In this document: positions 63,886-64,000 of the stretch, one piece after another | Layout: each line of letters begins with the position of its first letter | Numbering within the stretch: the first letter of the stretch is position 1 | Assembly: GCA_963691655.1 (NCBI GenBank) | Contig: OY829328.1 | Location: forward strand, 11,176,704-11,240,703 | Direction: 5' to 3' | From: Toxonevra muliebris | Lineage: Eukaryota; Arthropoda; Insecta; Diptera; Pallopteridae | DNA: 64,000 nucleotides | Notes under the pieces: model-generated | Told to the model about the DNA's origin: nothing | Database searches by the model: none | What the model saw: the letters and a program-made list of their open reading frames with translations, nothing else | Program-made: the position numbers and the translations under genes

Positions 63886-64000
63886 CTGAAATGAAAAATA
63901 TATATAAGCATGAATAAGAAATCAGAATAGAATTTAAAAAATCTAAGTTAAACTTCTAAAGTGGTTTCACACTGAAATATTTTGCTCGCTATTGGACACA

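Noticed and set aside
1..64000. CRISPR arrays, bacterial operons, tRNA or rRNA genes
   Set aside because: The window is an insect nuclear genome; no regular spacer arrays and no cloverleaf or rRNA-like sequence was seen.

Overview
This is an AT-rich, intron-bearing stretch of a higher fly (Diptera, Cyclorrhapha). The evidence is direct. A Dcp-1-type effector caspase sits antisense inside the large first intron of a pita-type ZAD zinc-finger gene, which is the nested pair known from Drosophila. Around it lie ZNF598, a COX6A/levy gene, eIF2B-delta, an MTMR6-type myotubularin and a focadhesin-like gene. The proteins differ too much from my memory of Drosophila melanogaster for it to be that species. 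The long introns full of decayed DNA transposons would fit a tephritid fruit fly, but that is inference.

Layout: 1-1005 (+) is the 3' end of ZNF598. 3448-3615 (+) is a second, diverged copy of the first coding exon of pita. 6268-17607 (+) is pita (5 coding exons, ZAD plus 10 C2H2 fingers). 11180-12408 (-) is Dcp-1 (4 exons) inside pita intron 1. 19958-20471 (-) is levy/COX6A. 21227-23823 (+) is eIF2B-delta, head-to-head with levy. 26563-59014 (-) is Mtmr6 (13 coding exons over 32 kb, plus an alternative first coding exon at 56290-56526). 59971-63885 (-) is the C-terminal part of a focadhesin-like gene that runs off the window.

Most of the rest is intergenic or intronic DNA holding mobile-element debris: a 1.56-kb foldback element, a frameshifted Tc1/mariner copy with both inverted ends, a hAT-like element with a near-perfect 8-bp target duplication, a pogo-like element with a TA duplication, several MITE-like inverted repeats, and fragments of Tc1 transposases and jockey-like reverse transcriptases.

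The genes do not form one pathway. They are housekeeping or regulatory genes (ribosome quality control, chromatin insulation, apoptosis, respiration, translation initiation, phosphoinositide turnover) whose linkage looks ancestral in flies. The most interesting observations are the duplicated ZAD half-exon, which could give two Pita isoforms with different dimerisation surfaces, the in-phase alternative N-terminal exon of Mtmr6, and the long hairpin just upstream of the Mtmr6 catalytic exon.
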